NCBI GenBank assembly: GCA_944320285.1 | Contig: CALUGX010000004.1 | Span: forward strand, 1 to 50,747 | Origin: an uncultured Prevotella sp. | GTDB lineage: Bacteria > Bacteroidota > Bacteroidia > Bacteroidales > Bacteroidaceae | Direction: 5' to 3' | DNA length: 50,747 nucleotides | Shown here: one piece after another, positions 8,401 to 17,406 of the stretch | How positions within the stretch are numbered: position 1 is the first letter of the stretch | How the letters are laid out: each line of letters begins with the position of its first letter | Program-made: the position numbers and the translations under genes | The notes under the pieces: generated by a model | What the model saw: the letters and a program-made list of their open reading frames with translations, nothing else | Database searches by the model: none | Told to the model about the DNA's origin: nothing

Positions 8401-10012
8401 GTCAAACCGCCTGATGCCCCTGCTCATGGCTCTGTGTGTAGTCATAGGCATTGTGATCGGTACGTTCTACGCCAACCATTTCTCCGGCAACAGGCTCAAC
8501 ATCATCAATTCTGGCAGTAACAGGATTAACAACCTGCTCCACTTAATCGACGACCAATACGTTGACAAGGTTAACATCGACTCCCTCGTGGATGTCGCCA
8601 TACCGCAAATCCTCGCCGACCTCGATCCACACTCTGTTTATATCAGCGCAAAGGATGTGCAGCAGGTGGCCGACGACCTCAAAGGCTCATTCTCAGGCGT
8701 AGGCATCGAGTTTGTCATACGCAACGACACTATCCACGTGCAGGGCGTAATAAAGAATGGCCCGGCCGACCAAGTTGGCGTGCGTGCCGGCGACAAAATC
8801 GTCAGCGTTGACGGCAAACCGTTTGTCGGAAAGGAGGTTACCAATACCGAAGCCATGCGCCGACTAAAAGGGCCGAAGGACACGAAGGTGAAAATCGGCG
8901 TGATACGCTACGGAGAAAAGAAGGTGAGACAGTTCACCATCACGCGTGGCGACATTCCCCAAAGGAGTATCAGTGCGGCATACATGATAGACAAAAACAC
9001 AGGCTATATCAAGATAAAGAACTTCGGTGAAAACACTTACGCCGAGATGCTGATAGCCTTGGCCAAACTGTCGCAGGAAGGTTTCAGTAACCTTATTGTT
9101 GACCTACGCGACAACACGGGCGGCTACTTGAAGTCAGCCGTGCAGATAGCCAACGAGTTTCTGCCCAAGAACCGCCTCATTGTCTACACCGAAGGGCGCA
9201 AGTCGCCACGCCAGGACTACAAGAGCGACGGCCGCGGCAGCTACCAACATATACCGCTCGTAGTGCTAATCAACGAAGGCTCAGCCTCGGCGTCAGAGAT
9301 ATTAGCCGGAGCGATGCAAGACAACGACCGCGCAACTATCATAGGCCGCCGCTCGTTCGGAAAAGGACTTGTGCAACAACAGCTTGAATTTCCCGACGGT
9401 TCAATGATACGCCTCACCGTGGCGCGCTATTACACACCGTCAGGCCGCTGCATACAGAAGCCTTATGTTGCCGGCGACAACCAAGACTACGAGGAAGACT
9501 TGCTGTCACGCTATCAGCACGGAGAATTTTTCTCACAAGACAGCATCAAGCACACCGGTCCGGCTTACCACACCAGCATAGGACGCACAGTCTATGGCGG
9601 CGGTGGAATAACGCCTGACATATTCGTGCCAGAAGACACTCTCGGCATGACGTCTTACTTCAAGGAAGCCTCGATGAGCGGCCTAATCATACAGTTCGCG
9701 TTCAACTACACCGACAACAACCGCCCCAAGCTGAGCAGCTTTGAGACTATGCCGGAGTTATCTGAATACTTGGAAAAGCAGAACACTGTGGACAAGTTCG
9801 CCACTTATGCAGACAAAAACGGACTGAAACGACGCAACCTCTTGATAAAGAAGTCGTACAACCTCCTGAAACTGTTTATCAACAGCCGCATAATATACAA
9901 CATTATGGACGAGGAGGACTGGATTGAATACCTCAACCTCGACGACGACGTTATCAAGACTTCCCTTGACGTTTTCAAACGCGGCGAGGCATTCCCGAAG
10001 AAAACCCATTAA
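8387..10012 (+). CDS. S41-family C-terminal processing peptidase with PDZ domain
   Basis: The 541-residue protein has an N-terminal membrane anchor or signal segment (MPLLMALCVVIGIVIGTFYA), a PDZ domain (about residues 90-180, containing GVGIEFVIRNDTIHVQGV and VGVRAGDKIVSVDG) and the S41 protease core with a Ser/Lys dyad. The serine lies in the SASAS motif at residues 299-303, and K326 lies in FGKGLVQ. Members process or degrade periplasmic proteins from their C-termini. The start overlaps the dCMP deaminase gene (ATG at 8387). A perfect 30-bp inverted repeat directly follows the stop codon. Confidence 0.92.
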   Translation: MRPNKSNRLMPLLMALCVVIGIVIGTFYANHFSGNRLNIINSGSNRINNLLHLIDDQYVDKVNIDSLVDVAIPQILADLDPHSVYISAKDVQQVADDLKGSFSGVGIEFVIRNDTIHVQGVIKNGPADQVGVRAGDKIVSVDGKPFVGKEVTNTEAMRRLKGPKDTKVKIGVIRYGEKKVRQFTITRGDIPQRSISAAYMIDKNTGYIKIKNFGENTYAEMLIALAKLSQEGFSNLIVDLRDNTGGYLKSAVQIANEFLPKNRLIVYTEGRKSPRQDYKSDGRGSYQHIPLVVLINEGSASASEILAGAMQDNDRATIIGRRSFGKGLVQQQLEFPDGSMIRLTVARYYTPSGRCIQKPYVAGDNQDYEEDLLSRYQHGEFFSQDSIKHTGPAYHTSIGRTVYGGGGITPDIFVPEDTLGMTSYFKEASMSGLIIQFAFNYTDNNRPKLSSFETMPELSEYLEKQNTVDKFATYADKNGLKRRNLLIKKSYNLLKLFINSRIIYNIMDEEDWIEYLNLDDDVIKTSLDVFKRGEAFPKKTH

Positions 10013-10013
10013 A

Positions 10014-10089
10014 AAAAATTAAGAGTTAAGAACTAAGAAAATATGCGCTGCCTATGAAGTATTTTCTTAGTTCTTAACTCTTAATTTTT
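10014..10089. repeat. Long heptad-type inverted repeat (30-bp perfect arms)
   Basis: Arms 10014-10043 and 10060-10089 are perfect reverse complements around a 16-nt loop. The arms are made of TTAAGAG/TTAAGAA-like heptads and end in AAGAAAATA. The left arm starts with an A-run and the right arm ends in a T-run, so the element could end transcription from either side. Confidence 0.85.
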
Positions 10090-10117
10090 AATTTAGCACA
10101 TTCCTAATCACACCGTT

Positions 10118-10651
10118 ATGATTGACAAGCGTTCACTGCGAAAACAGATAAGAGAGCTGAAGCAGCAATTCACCGGAGCCCAACTCATTGAAAAGTCACG
10201 CCCCATAATGTCACGGCTACTTGCCCACCCAGCCGTCGCCAAGGCAGAGACGATACTAATGTATTACTCTCTGCCAGACGAGGTATGCACCCATGAGGCA
10301 GTCTGCCGGCTCTGCGAAAGCGGCAAAACAGTGTTGTTGCCGCGTGTAATAGACGGCGAGAACATGGAAATCCGCATTTACAGCAAGCCCGCAGACCTCG
10401 CACCCGGCCATTATGACATTATGGAACCTACAGGCACACTGTTCACTGACTACGCCGCCATCGACGTCGCCGTCATTCCAGGTATGGCTTTCGACACCGA
10501 AGGCCACCGTCTCGGCCGCGGCAAAGGTTATTATGACCGCTTCCTGCCGAAAGCAACACACGCCTACAAAATCGGAGTATGCTTCGATTTCCAAAAACAA
10601 GACTCCATACCAACCGACACATACGACATCACGATGGACTGTGTGATTTAA
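10118..10651 (+). CDS. 5-formyltetrahydrofolate cyclo-ligase
   Basis: The 177-residue protein matches the MTHFS/YgfA family: an N-terminal basic helix (KRSLRKQIRELKQQF), the middle YYSLPDEVCTHEAV substrate region, and the nucleotide-binding GRGKGYYDRFL motif at about residues 133-143. It converts 5-formyl-THF to 5,10-methenyl-THF with ATP hydrolysis, recovering folate for one-carbon metabolism. It is flanked by an inverted repeat upstream and a gene-poor gap downstream. Confidence 0.92.
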   Translation: MIDKRSLRKQIRELKQQFTGAQLIEKSRPIMSRLLAHPAVAKAETILMYYSLPDEVCTHEAVCRLCESGKTVLLPRVIDGENMEIRIYSKPADLAPGHYDIMEPTGTLFTDYAAIDVAVIPGMAFDTEGHRLGRGKGYYDRFLPKATHAYKIGVCFDFQKQDSIPTDTYDITMDCVI

Positions 10652-10919
10652 CTACCAAACAACCCGGTACCACACCCTCTGCACACTTCCACATACCACA
10701 CAACCTTAACTTCAAGCAGCCCAAGCCACCATCCTCAACAGCTGCTCGCGCCTTCAAAACGCCCAAGGATCTGCAACAACCTGTCAAGCATCTGTAAGAC
10801 TCTGACTTCCAACGACATACATTCGCAATAAGAGTTACAGACAGAGCAGAATGTGGCAAAACCGGATATTTGTAACACAAATGAAACATCTGTTTAAAAA
10901 GTCTGTAATATATGTTTTC
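10652..10919. other. Intergenic region with no gene recognised
   Basis: The 313-bp gap between the cyclo-ligase and phosphate-transporter genes has no convincing ORF or RNA. It is C/A-rich on the left and AT-rich on the right. Three TGTAAC/TGTTTA/TGTAAT words at 10871, 10891 and 10904 precede the promoter, but their spacing is irregular. Confidence 0.5.
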
Positions 10920-10927
10920 TACCTTTG
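10920..10927 (+). promoter_or_regulatory. -7 box upstream of the phosphate transporter
   Basis: TACCTTTG matches TAnnTTTG and lies 37 nt before the start codon at 10965. No clearly spaced -33 box was found. Confidence 0.5.
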
Positions 10928-10964
10928 CGGCAAAATTCAAAACTTATAAAACAACAGTCTTTTT

Positions 10965-13217
10965 ATGACAGAGATTTATTTTTTGATAGTCGCATTCCTG
11001 CTGGTCTTGGCGGTGTTCGACTTATTCGTGGGTGTCAGCAACGACGCCGTAAACTTCTTGAATTCGGCCATCGGAGCCAAGGTTGCCAAATTCCGCACGG
11101 TGCTGTTCGTGGCATCCATCGGCATCTTGATAGGAGCCGTGATGAGCGCCGGCATGATGGACGTGGCGCGCCACGGCATCATGAGGCCTGAGAACTACTC
11201 GTTCTCCGAGGTCATGACCATTTTCCTCGCCGTGATGGTGACGGACGTGGTAATCCTCGACGTCTTCAACACGCTCGGCCTGCCAACCTCAACCACAGTG
11301 TCGCTCGTATTCGAGCTGCTCGGCGGTACGTTCGTGCTGGCCATGCTGAAAATGGCCGCCGACCCATCGCTCACCATCTACGACCTGCTCAACAGCGATA
11401 AGGCACTGAGCGTGATTATAGCCATATTCGTGTCAGTAGCCATAGCGTTTTTCTTCGGAGTATTCGTGCAATGGATTTCACGCCTTATCTTCACGTTCAA
11501 TTATAAAAAACACCTGCGCTACACCATCGCCATATTCGGCGGCATAGCGTTCACCTCGCTGGCTTACTTCATTTTTATCGCCGGCTTAGGCTCATCCCCA
11601 TACATCAGCGAGGCCACACGCGGCTGGATTGAGACCAACACCACAATGCTCATGGCCGTGACGTTCGTCGCCTCCACCGTACTCATGGAGGTGCTCCATC
11701 TGCTGCGTGTCAACATTTTCAAAATCATAGTGCTGCTCGGCACGTTCGCCTTGGCAATGGCCTTCGCCGGCAACGACCTCGTGAACTTCATCGGCGTGCC
11801 CCTCGCCGGTCTCGACTCTATGCAGGACTTCCTTGCCAACGGCAACGGCAACTTCGACACCTTCATGATGACTTCACTCATGTCGTCGGCCAAGAGTCCC
11901 CTGCTCTATCTCGTGCTGGCCGGCATAATAATGATTGTAGCGATGACAACGTCGAAGAAGGCGCAAAACGTCGTAAAAACAAGTGTGGACCTCAGCCGCC
12001 AGGATGAGGGCGACGAGATGTTCGGCTCGTCACGCGCAGCCCGCAGCATCGTGCGCTTCACCCAGGACATGAGCGAGGCCGTGGCGAAGGTGATGCCGCA
12101 GGGCGCACGCAACTGGATTGACAAACGCTTCAACAAAGAGGAGGCCATACTGGCCGACGGAGCCGCCTTCGACGAGGTGCGCGCAGCCGTCAACCTTGTA
12201 CTTGCGGCCATGCTCATCATCATCGGCACAAATTACAAACTGCCGCTCTCTACCACTTACGTCACGTTCATGGTGGCAATGGGTAGCTCTTTGGCCGACC
12301 GCGCCTGGAGCCGCGAGAGTGCCGTGTTCCGTGTCACCGGCGTAATCTCTGTCATCGGCGGCTGGTTCATCACTGCCGGCGTGGCCTTCGCAACGTGCGC
12401 CATTGTATGTGCAATGATGCACTTCGGCGGAATTGTAGTAATGGTGGCGTTCATGCTGCTCGACATTTATCTTCTCTGGCGCAGCAACCGCCAGTTTGCA
12501 AAAAAGCAACGCGAGGAGAAGAAAGACGACGTGTTCCAGCTGATGATGCGCACACGCGACAAGGAGATAGTCTGGGATTTGCTCTCTAAGCACGTAGCAC
12601 GCACACAGAGCTTCGTCACACGCTTCGCCCTTGAGCAATTCAACCGCATAATCGACGGCATCAGCAACGAGAAACGCAAGGAACTGCGGCACTGCGGCAG
12701 CGCCATAAAGGATGAGCAAGGCAAGCTGAAAAAATTCCGCCGCAAGGAGCTGCTGGCCATGCGCCGCATACCGGTACAGATTGCAATGGAGCGCAACACG
12801 TGGTTCCACCTCGGCGCAAACTGTAACCAGCAGTTCATGTACTGCCTTAAGCGTATGCTCGAACCGGTGAAGGAACACATTGACAACAACTTCAACCCCC
12901 TGCCGCAGGAGTATATCGACAATTTTGAAGGAACACGCCGCAAAATCAACGAGCTGATGAGCCACACGGAGCAGATGATTTCAACCAACAAATACGATAT
13001 GTATGACGAGACACTCCGCATCGCCGACGAGTGCAAGGACGAGCTTTCGGCCATGCGAAAGGTTGTAATCGACAGGATATACCGCGACAATGACAACTCT
13101 AACCTGAAAGTGTCGCTGCTCTACCTGAACATCCTGCAAGAGAGCCAAGAGTTCCTCAGCATCATGCGCCATCAGCTGCGCGCCGCCAACAAGTTCCTCG
13201 GCGACAACAGAAGATAA
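10965..13217 (+). CDS. PiT-family inorganic phosphate transporter with PhoU-like C-terminal domain
   Basis: The 750-residue membrane protein has the duplicated PiT signature: GVSNDAVNFLNSAIG near residues 23-37 and GLPTSTTVSLVFE near 105, mirrored by LPLSTTYVTFMVAMG near 426. About ten to twelve hydrophobic segments are visible up to residue about 510. The last about 230 residues are hydrophilic, helical and rich in Lys/Arg/Glu, like the PhoU/DUF47 domain that in many bacteria is a separate protein beside pit. The product should import phosphate with a cation gradient, the cytoplasmic tail perhaps gating it. A strong terminator follows. Confidence 0.9.
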   Translation: MTEIYFLIVAFLLVLAVFDLFVGVSNDAVNFLNSAIGAKVAKFRTVLFVASIGILIGAVMSAGMMDVARHGIMRPENYSFSEVMTIFLAVMVTDVVILDVFNTLGLPTSTTVSLVFELLGGTFVLAMLKMAADPSLTIYDLLNSDKALSVIIAIFVSVAIAFFFGVFVQWISRLIFTFNYKKHLRYTIAIFGGIAFTSLAYFIFIAGLGSSPYISEATRGWIETNTTMLMAVTFVASTVLMEVLHLLRVNIFKIIVLLGTFALAMAFAGNDLVNFIGVPLAGLDSMQDFLANGNGNFDTFMMTSLMSSAKSPLLYLVLAGIIMIVAMTTSKKAQNVVKTSVDLSRQDEGDEMFGSSRAARSIVRFTQDMSEAVAKVMPQGARNWIDKRFNKEEAILADGAAFDEVRAAVNLVLAAMLIIIGTNYKLPLSTTYVTFMVAMGSSLADRAWSRESAVFRVTGVISVIGGWFITAGVAFATCAIVCAMMHFGGIVVMVAFMLLDIYLLWRSNRQFAKKQREEKKDDVFQLMMRTRDKEIVWDLLSKHVARTQSFVTRFALEQFNRIIDGISNEKRKELRHCGSAIKDEQGKLKKFRRKELLAMRRIPVQIAMERNTWFHLGANCNQQFMYCLKRMLEPVKEHIDNNFNPLPQEYIDNFEGTRRKINELMSHTEQMISTNKYDMYDETLRIADECKDELSAMRKVVIDRIYRDNDNSNLKVSLLYLNILQESQEFLSIMRHQLRAANKFLGDNRR

Positions 13218-13271
13218 TGCTAAAGACGGAATTGCGAGTGGCAATCTGACAAGCTCGCTGTGACAAGTTTA

Positions 13272-13325
13272 CAGGCGGCAAGCAGCCAAGGCATCTGGGC
13301 CAAGCTGCTTGCCGCCTGACATTTT
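13272..13325 (+). terminator. Intrinsic terminator after the phosphate transporter
   Basis: A perfect 15-bp stem (CAGGCGGCAAGCAGC at 13272-13286 with its complement at 13304-13318) closes a 17-nt loop and is followed by ACATTTTTAT. It lies 54 nt after the stop codon. Confidence 0.85.
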
Positions 13326-13408
13326 TATCTAAAAAAAAGGCTACAAGATGCAACATTCCAACACGTTTTTACGTCTTATCAATAGGAACCGTTAATTTTT
13401 GAAAAAAC

Positions 13409-14104
13409 ATGAACATTAAAACAACCTCAATCATCATCGCGGCGGCATTCGCCGCAGCTGCCTGTACCAACGGGAAGCAGAGCGGCATGGCAGGCAATAC
13501 GGCTCAAACCACTGCGGCGACACCTGACGACGCGGCAGCAAAGGGCTTCACAGAAATTGTGTCAAAAGGCAGTTTCGACCTCTATTACACACAAGGCGAC
13601 AACACTACCATACAGTTACGGGGCGACGACAAGGCCGTAAGCCACACTGTGATAAAATCTGACGGGCACACGCTGACAATATCGGGCAAAAACAACGGCC
13701 CCTTCAACAGTGGCGGCACGGGCGATGTTGACGTCTACATCACGTCACCTAAACTTAACGGGGTAAGCATCAACGGAGCCGGCGACTTCAAATCGGAGAG
13801 CAATCTCACCGCCGATAAAATGAGCATAAGCATCGCCGGGAGCGGCGACGTGGAGCTGCGCTCGCTCGACTGCGGAGAATGCACGCTGACCATTGAAGGC
13901 AGCGGCGACATCGGCGTAGACCGAATCAAGGCCGGGAAACTGACTGCTGCCATTGCGGGGATTGGTGACATCGACCTGTCGAACGCCGACATCAAGAACG
14001 CCGAGTGCTCCATAGCGGGAAGCGGCGACATCGACATAGACGGGCGCGTAGGCTCATGCGAGAAGCGCATAGCCGGTTCGGGCACGATAGACATCCATCC
14101 CTAA
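13409..14104 (+). CDS. GIN-domain (DUF2807) lipoprotein
   Basis: The 231-residue protein has a lipoprotein signal ending AAAACTNG. It then has a head-GIN/DUF2807 domain, a small right-handed beta-solenoid whose turns are visible as repeating GSGDI/GAGD/GIGDI motifs (for example IAGSGDVELR, IEGSGDIGVD and IAGIGDIDLS). Such proteins are common in Bacteroidetes envelopes and are annotated as putative auto-transporter adhesins, but their function is unknown. The gene stands alone between a terminator and a 585-bp gap. Confidence 0.88.
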   Translation: MNIKTTSIIIAAAFAAAACTNGKQSGMAGNTAQTTAATPDDAAAKGFTEIVSKGSFDLYYTQGDNTTIQLRGDDKAVSHTVIKSDGHTLTISGKNNGPFNSGGTGDVDVYITSPKLNGVSINGAGDFKSESNLTADKMSISIAGSGDVELRSLDCGECTLTIEGSGDIGVDRIKAGKLTAAIAGIGDIDLSNADIKNAECSIAGSGDIDIDGRVGSCEKRIAGSGTIDIHP

Positions 14105-14168
14105 CGCCCCGACAACATCTGTACAAATAGCGTATCATAACGTATAACACGCTGACACCCAGTACGTT

Positions 14169-14256
14169 ACAAAAGGGCATCTTTTGCGTTGCAAAAGGTG
14201 CCCTTTTACATTGCAATATGTGCCCTTTCGCATCGCAATAGATGGCATATTACAAT
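14169..14256. repeat. 22-bp dyad array, copy C (4 units)
   Basis: Units start at 14169, 14191, 14213 and 14235. The second unit is nearly the perfect consensus (GCAAAAGG-TGC-CCTTTTAC). The array lies in the 585-bp gap between the GIN gene and the first duplicated lipoprotein gene. The gap also holds a promoter and a small hairpin; the stretch 14257-14439 shows nothing I recognise. Confidence 0.85.
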
Positions 14257-14439
14257 TTGTCCGAAGTTCATTTGGATACCTGACAACATAGTTTGTGGAA
14301 ATATCCTGCCACACCCCATACAGTAAACAGCGGCAAAACAAAACATAAAGTAACGACTTCAGAACGGCGAAAAGGCAGACAAGTGTAAACCTTTTGTTTA
14401 CAAACAACGAATTTTTATATACAAAACCATTCATTGTGC

Positions 14440-14469
14440 TTGTAATTTGGAATAATATTAATACATTTG
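14440..14469 (+). promoter_or_regulatory. Promoter of the tandem lipoprotein genes
   Basis: TTG at 14440-14442 and TACATTTG at 14462-14469 are separated by 19 bp, matching the Bacteroidetes -33/-7 consensus. The start codon is at 14690, so the leader would be about 215 nt and include the hairpin at 14495-14521. Confidence 0.6.
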
Positions 14470-14494
14470 CAACGCTACAACCTATAAAAAATTA

Positions 14495-14521
14495 ATGACT
14501 GTCCGCAAAGCTACCAGTCAT
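14495..14521 (+). other. Small conserved hairpin with GCAAAGC loop, copy 1
   Basis: ATGACTG and CAGTCAT (7-bp stem) enclose TCCGCAAAGCTAC, in which GC-AAA-GC can form an inner stem. A second copy at 32148-32174 has the same loop, and its stem changes in both arms together (ATGAATGG/CCATTCAT). Here the ATG also opens a 16-codon frame, MTVRKATSHQQLKELK, ending at TAG. A role as leader-RNA element or leader peptide is possible but unproven. Confidence 0.45.
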
Positions 14522-14689
14522 CAGCAGTTAAAGGAATTAAAGTAGTTTTTCGCCTTGCTCAAGGAAACTTCGCTCCCTGCGGTCGCCAAGGAGTTAAAGA
14601 CAAATGCTTTGTTGGAAAAGTCCAATAAAAAGCGGATAGGCTGATTGCGGTATTCATAAAAAATTAACAACAAATAAAAACTGAAAGAC

Positions 14690-15868
14690 ATGAAAATCAC
14701 CAAATTCTTGGCCATGATGCTTATGGCGTTCACTGTCGGCGCGTTATGCTCCTGTGGAAGTGACGATGACGACGACGGCACCGGAGGAGGCGGCAGCGGC
14801 AGCGGCAAAGCACCCACAAGCATACGCGGACATAAGTTCAACTTCTTCTATGAATACGGCGGCGAACTTTACCGCTCGGTGTCGTTCTTCCAAAACGAGG
14901 ACGGAACGTTCGGTTTCTTAAGCTATTCGGCCGTAGACTCGTATGGGGCTAAATTAGAGGAGTGCACCAAGACATCGGCCAACACGATGCACATAGAGAT
15001 TTTATCGACACACCTCAACGGAGACATAGGCGACTACTGGGACGACTCCTACTACCAGGACTTCGACCATTCCTACACGTTCGACCTAACGTTCACTGAC
15101 GACGACCAAGGAATTGCCTACGTCACGGAAACAAAATACGCCCTTGACGCATGGGGAAAGTGGGGCAAACAGACAACGGAAGCCACGTGGTACTTCCGCA
15201 TGGACTCCGACGTCAAGCCCTCTTCGCCGCTGATTGACGCCGCAATCAGCGGCGAAGAGGGCGGAGACGAGCCGTGGGAAGACAATGACGAAGATGGCAA
15301 CGATAGCGAAACCGTGCAGCCCAATGATGACGGCCTTAACTTTAAAATATCCTCAGTGGGTAAAACATACCTCAATTACAGAACAGAATCGGGTGTAAGC
15401 GGCATTTGCTGCGGCACGTCACCACGCCCGACAATCTACGACATAACAGGAAGGGCCAACCCGTCAACTTCCACATATATAAACCTTGAAGGCCTGTCGC
15501 AAAACACAAAATATTACATACGTACTTTCAAAGAAGAAAATGGGAAAATCACATACGGTAATAAAGTGACATCCATAACAACGGTAGGCAGCACCCCGAA
15601 CAGTGAAATCATGCTCAACCTTGAATGGGTAAGCGGAGGACTACAGGCTGAATATGCCATAAACAGCACAAAGACCTTCCTGACATATTTCGGTACTTCA
15701 TACAGCGAAAACGCCGGCCACGACTTTGGATATGAAACACAAGGCGGTTCCGGGGAATATTTTTTAAAGTTTGACGGTCCGTGGAGCGGGTCGTTAATGT
15801 TCTATCTCGCGGCAATGGATATTGAAACAGATATCATTTATGAAGAGAGAGTTACAAACAAAAAGTAA
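14690..15868 (+). CDS. Surface lipoprotein with Fn3-like C-terminal domain (tandem copy 1)
   Basis: The 392-residue product has a lipoprotein signal (MKITKFLAMMLMAFTVGALC-SC) followed by GSDDDDD, which matches the acidic surface-export signal described for Bacteroides and related genera, and then a Gly/Ser linker. Residues about 42-190 form a conserved N-terminal domain shared with the next gene (GHKFNFFYEYGGELYRSVSFF). Residues about 215-300 resemble an Fn3-like fold (GLSQNTKYYIRTFKEENGKI). No enzyme motif is seen. It lies 52 nt before its paralogue and probably forms an operon with it. Function unknown; adhesion or glycan binding would be guesses. Confidence 0.75.
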   Translation: MKITKFLAMMLMAFTVGALCSCGSDDDDDGTGGGGSGSGKAPTSIRGHKFNFFYEYGGELYRSVSFFQNEDGTFGFLSYSAVDSYGAKLEECTKTSANTMHIEILSTHLNGDIGDYWDDSYYQDFDHSYTFDLTFTDDDQGIAYVTETKYALDAWGKWGKQTTEATWYFRMDSDVKPSSPLIDAAISGEEGGDEPWEDNDEDGNDSETVQPNDDGLNFKISSVGKTYLNYRTESGVSGICCGTSPRPTIYDITGRANPSTSTYINLEGLSQNTKYYIRTFKEENGKITYGNKVTSITTVGSTPNSEIMLNLEWVSGGLQAEYAINSTKTFLTYFGTSYSENAGHDFGYETQGGSGEYFLKFDGPWSGSLMFYLAAMDIETDIIYEERVTNKK

Positions 15869-15920
15869 TGGACCCATTTACAAAAAATAAAGTCATTAGC
15901 AACAAATAAAACTGAAAGAC

Positions 15921-17177
15921 ATGAAAGTAACTAAATTTTTGGCTATGATGCTTATGGCGTTCACGGTCGGTGCGTTGTTCTCATGCAGCAGCGACGATGA
16001 CGACGACGGCCCAGGAGGAGGCGGCAGCGGTAGCGGCAAAGCGCCATCGAGCATACGCGGACACGAGTTCAACTTCTTCTACGAGTACGGCGGCGAACTT
16101 TACCGTTCGGTGTCGTTCTTCCAGAGCGATAACGGAACGTTCGGTTTCCTTAGCTATTCAACCACAGATATGTTGGGGGCGAGATTGGACGAATGCACAA
16201 AAACGTCAGCCAACTCACTGCACTTGGAAATCCTATCCACACATATCGAAGCCGGCGGCACAGGCGGCTATTGGGATGGCGCACAATACCAGGACGCCGA
16301 CCACCGTTATACTTTCGACCTGTTTTTTGTCACCGACGACCAAGGCATTGCTTACGTCACGGAAACGAAAGGTGGCCTTGACGCTTGGGGACATTGGGGA
16401 ATACAGACCACGGAAGCCACGTGGTACTTCCGCATGGACTCCGACGTCAAACCTGACAAAGCCATGATTGACGCCGTAATCAGCGGCGAAGAGGGCGGAG
16501 ATGAACCGTGGGAAGACGACGAGGAAGACCAAGGAGGCAGCGGTGACATCGGACATGGAGACAGTGACGGAACATCTGTGAACGACCTGCTGGTTGACAT
16601 CAGCGCAGTTTATCCTACTTACCTTTATTATCATGTTGAATACGCCAATCCCGGCAACTACACCAACCCTGACGACTATCTCACGGCAGGAGTATGCTAT
16701 GGGACATCGCCTAACCCTACCGTGTTTGACGAAACCACAACTTTAGAAACTGTCCGCCCCAACAGCGACTCTTACGCCGTGATGGACGGACTGAAACCTA
16801 ACACAACTTATTATATGCGACCGTTCAGGGAAGTAGGCGGCTCGATAAAATATTACCGTGAGACGTCTGTCAAGACACCTGGCACAGGTGAGGACAGCGA
16901 CGTGATGCTGAAACTGACTTACCTGTATGACAACACAATAAAGATGGAATACAGCATCAACACTGAAGGGACGTTTAAACTGGAACTTTGGACATGGGAC
17001 ATAAGCGGCACCTTCAGCCCTTACGACTTAGGCTATAAGACTAAGGGAGACAAAGGTGTCGAAACCTACAGATGGCCAATAAACTGGGACAAGAGACGTT
17101 ATTTCCACCTCTTAGCCACAAACGTTGAAACCGGTGTGTCATACAGGTCAAACATTTTATATAAAGGTACCGATTAA
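15921..17177 (+). CDS. Surface lipoprotein with Fn3-like C-terminal domain (tandem copy 2)
   Basis: The 418-residue paralogue of the preceding gene shares the signal peptide, SSDDDDD surface-export signal, Gly/Ser linker and N-terminal domain almost residue for residue up to the SGEEGGDEPWED linker at about residue 195. After the linker the two diverge strongly; only the Fn3-like pattern (CYGTSPNPTVFD, GLKPNTTYYMRPF) remains. DNA identity is high in the shared part, including a 41-bp identical block (15176-15216 against 16410-16450), and the ribosome-binding leader was copied too. A terminator follows. Function unknown. Confidence 0.75.
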   Translation: MKVTKFLAMMLMAFTVGALFSCSSDDDDDGPGGGGSGSGKAPSSIRGHEFNFFYEYGGELYRSVSFFQSDNGTFGFLSYSTTDMLGARLDECTKTSANSLHLEILSTHIEAGGTGGYWDGAQYQDADHRYTFDLFFVTDDQGIAYVTETKGGLDAWGHWGIQTTEATWYFRMDSDVKPDKAMIDAVISGEEGGDEPWEDDEEDQGGSGDIGHGDSDGTSVNDLLVDISAVYPTYLYYHVEYANPGNYTNPDDYLTAGVCYGTSPNPTVFDETTTLETVRPNSDSYAVMDGLKPNTTYYMRPFREVGGSIKYYRETSVKTPGTGEDSDVMLKLTYLYDNTIKMEYSINTEGTFKLELWTWDISGTFSPYDLGYKTKGDKGVETYRWPINWDKRRYFHLLATNVETGVSYRSNILYKGTD

Positions 17178-17246
17178 CGGCAAGCTGCATTTCAAAACAT
17201 AGCGGTAAGTAAACAGAATATCCGTCTTCAGCTCCCTTAACAAGCA

Positions 17247-17283
17247 ACAGCGCGTGATTAATGCCGTCACGCGCTGTTTTCCA
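17247..17283 (+). terminator. Intrinsic terminator after the tandem lipoproteins
   Basis: An 11-bp perfect stem (ACAGCGCGTGA at 17247-17257 with TCACGCGCTGT at 17267-17277) with a 9-nt loop is followed by TTTTCC. Confidence 0.75.
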
Positions 17284-17372
17284 TTTTCCGCACACAATGT
17301 CTCATATTTCTTTAAACAAACAGTAAAAACTAAAAATAGCATAAAAAGTTTTCTTTTATCGACGATAATGCC

Positions 17373-17380
17373 TAATTTTG
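17373..17380 (+). promoter_or_regulatory. -7 box of the nucleotidyltransferase operon
   Basis: TAATTTTG matches TAnnTTTG, 27 nt before the start codon at 17407. The -33 region is T-rich (TTCTTTTATC) but has no exact TTTG. Confidence 0.5.
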
Positions 17381-17406
17381 CCGATTGTAAACAAGGCTTG
17401 ACGCAA

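Noticed and set aside
10871-10909. A Pho-box-like set of TGTAAC/TGTTTA/TGTAAT words before the phosphate transporter
   Set aside because: The spacing (20 and 13 bp) is irregular and the words are common in AT-rich DNA, so I do not claim a PhoB site.
12030-12965. A 311-residue minus-strand reading frame inside the phosphate transporter
   Set aside because: It is a shadow of the transporter gene, with no motifs and His/Ala/Val-rich antisense composition.
14135-14434. A 99-residue minus-strand reading frame
   Set aside because: It runs through the 22-bp array and intergenic DNA, has no promoter or family resemblance, and the array period of 22 is not compatible with a maintained frame.
14440-14521. 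An invertible phase-variable promoter before the lipoprotein genes
   Set aside because: I found no inverted repeats flanking the promoter and no invertase gene nearby.
17254-17406. N-terminal 51-codon extension of the nucleotidyltransferase
   Set aside because: It overlaps a terminator hairpin and the -7 box. The conserved fold starts at the ATG at 17407.
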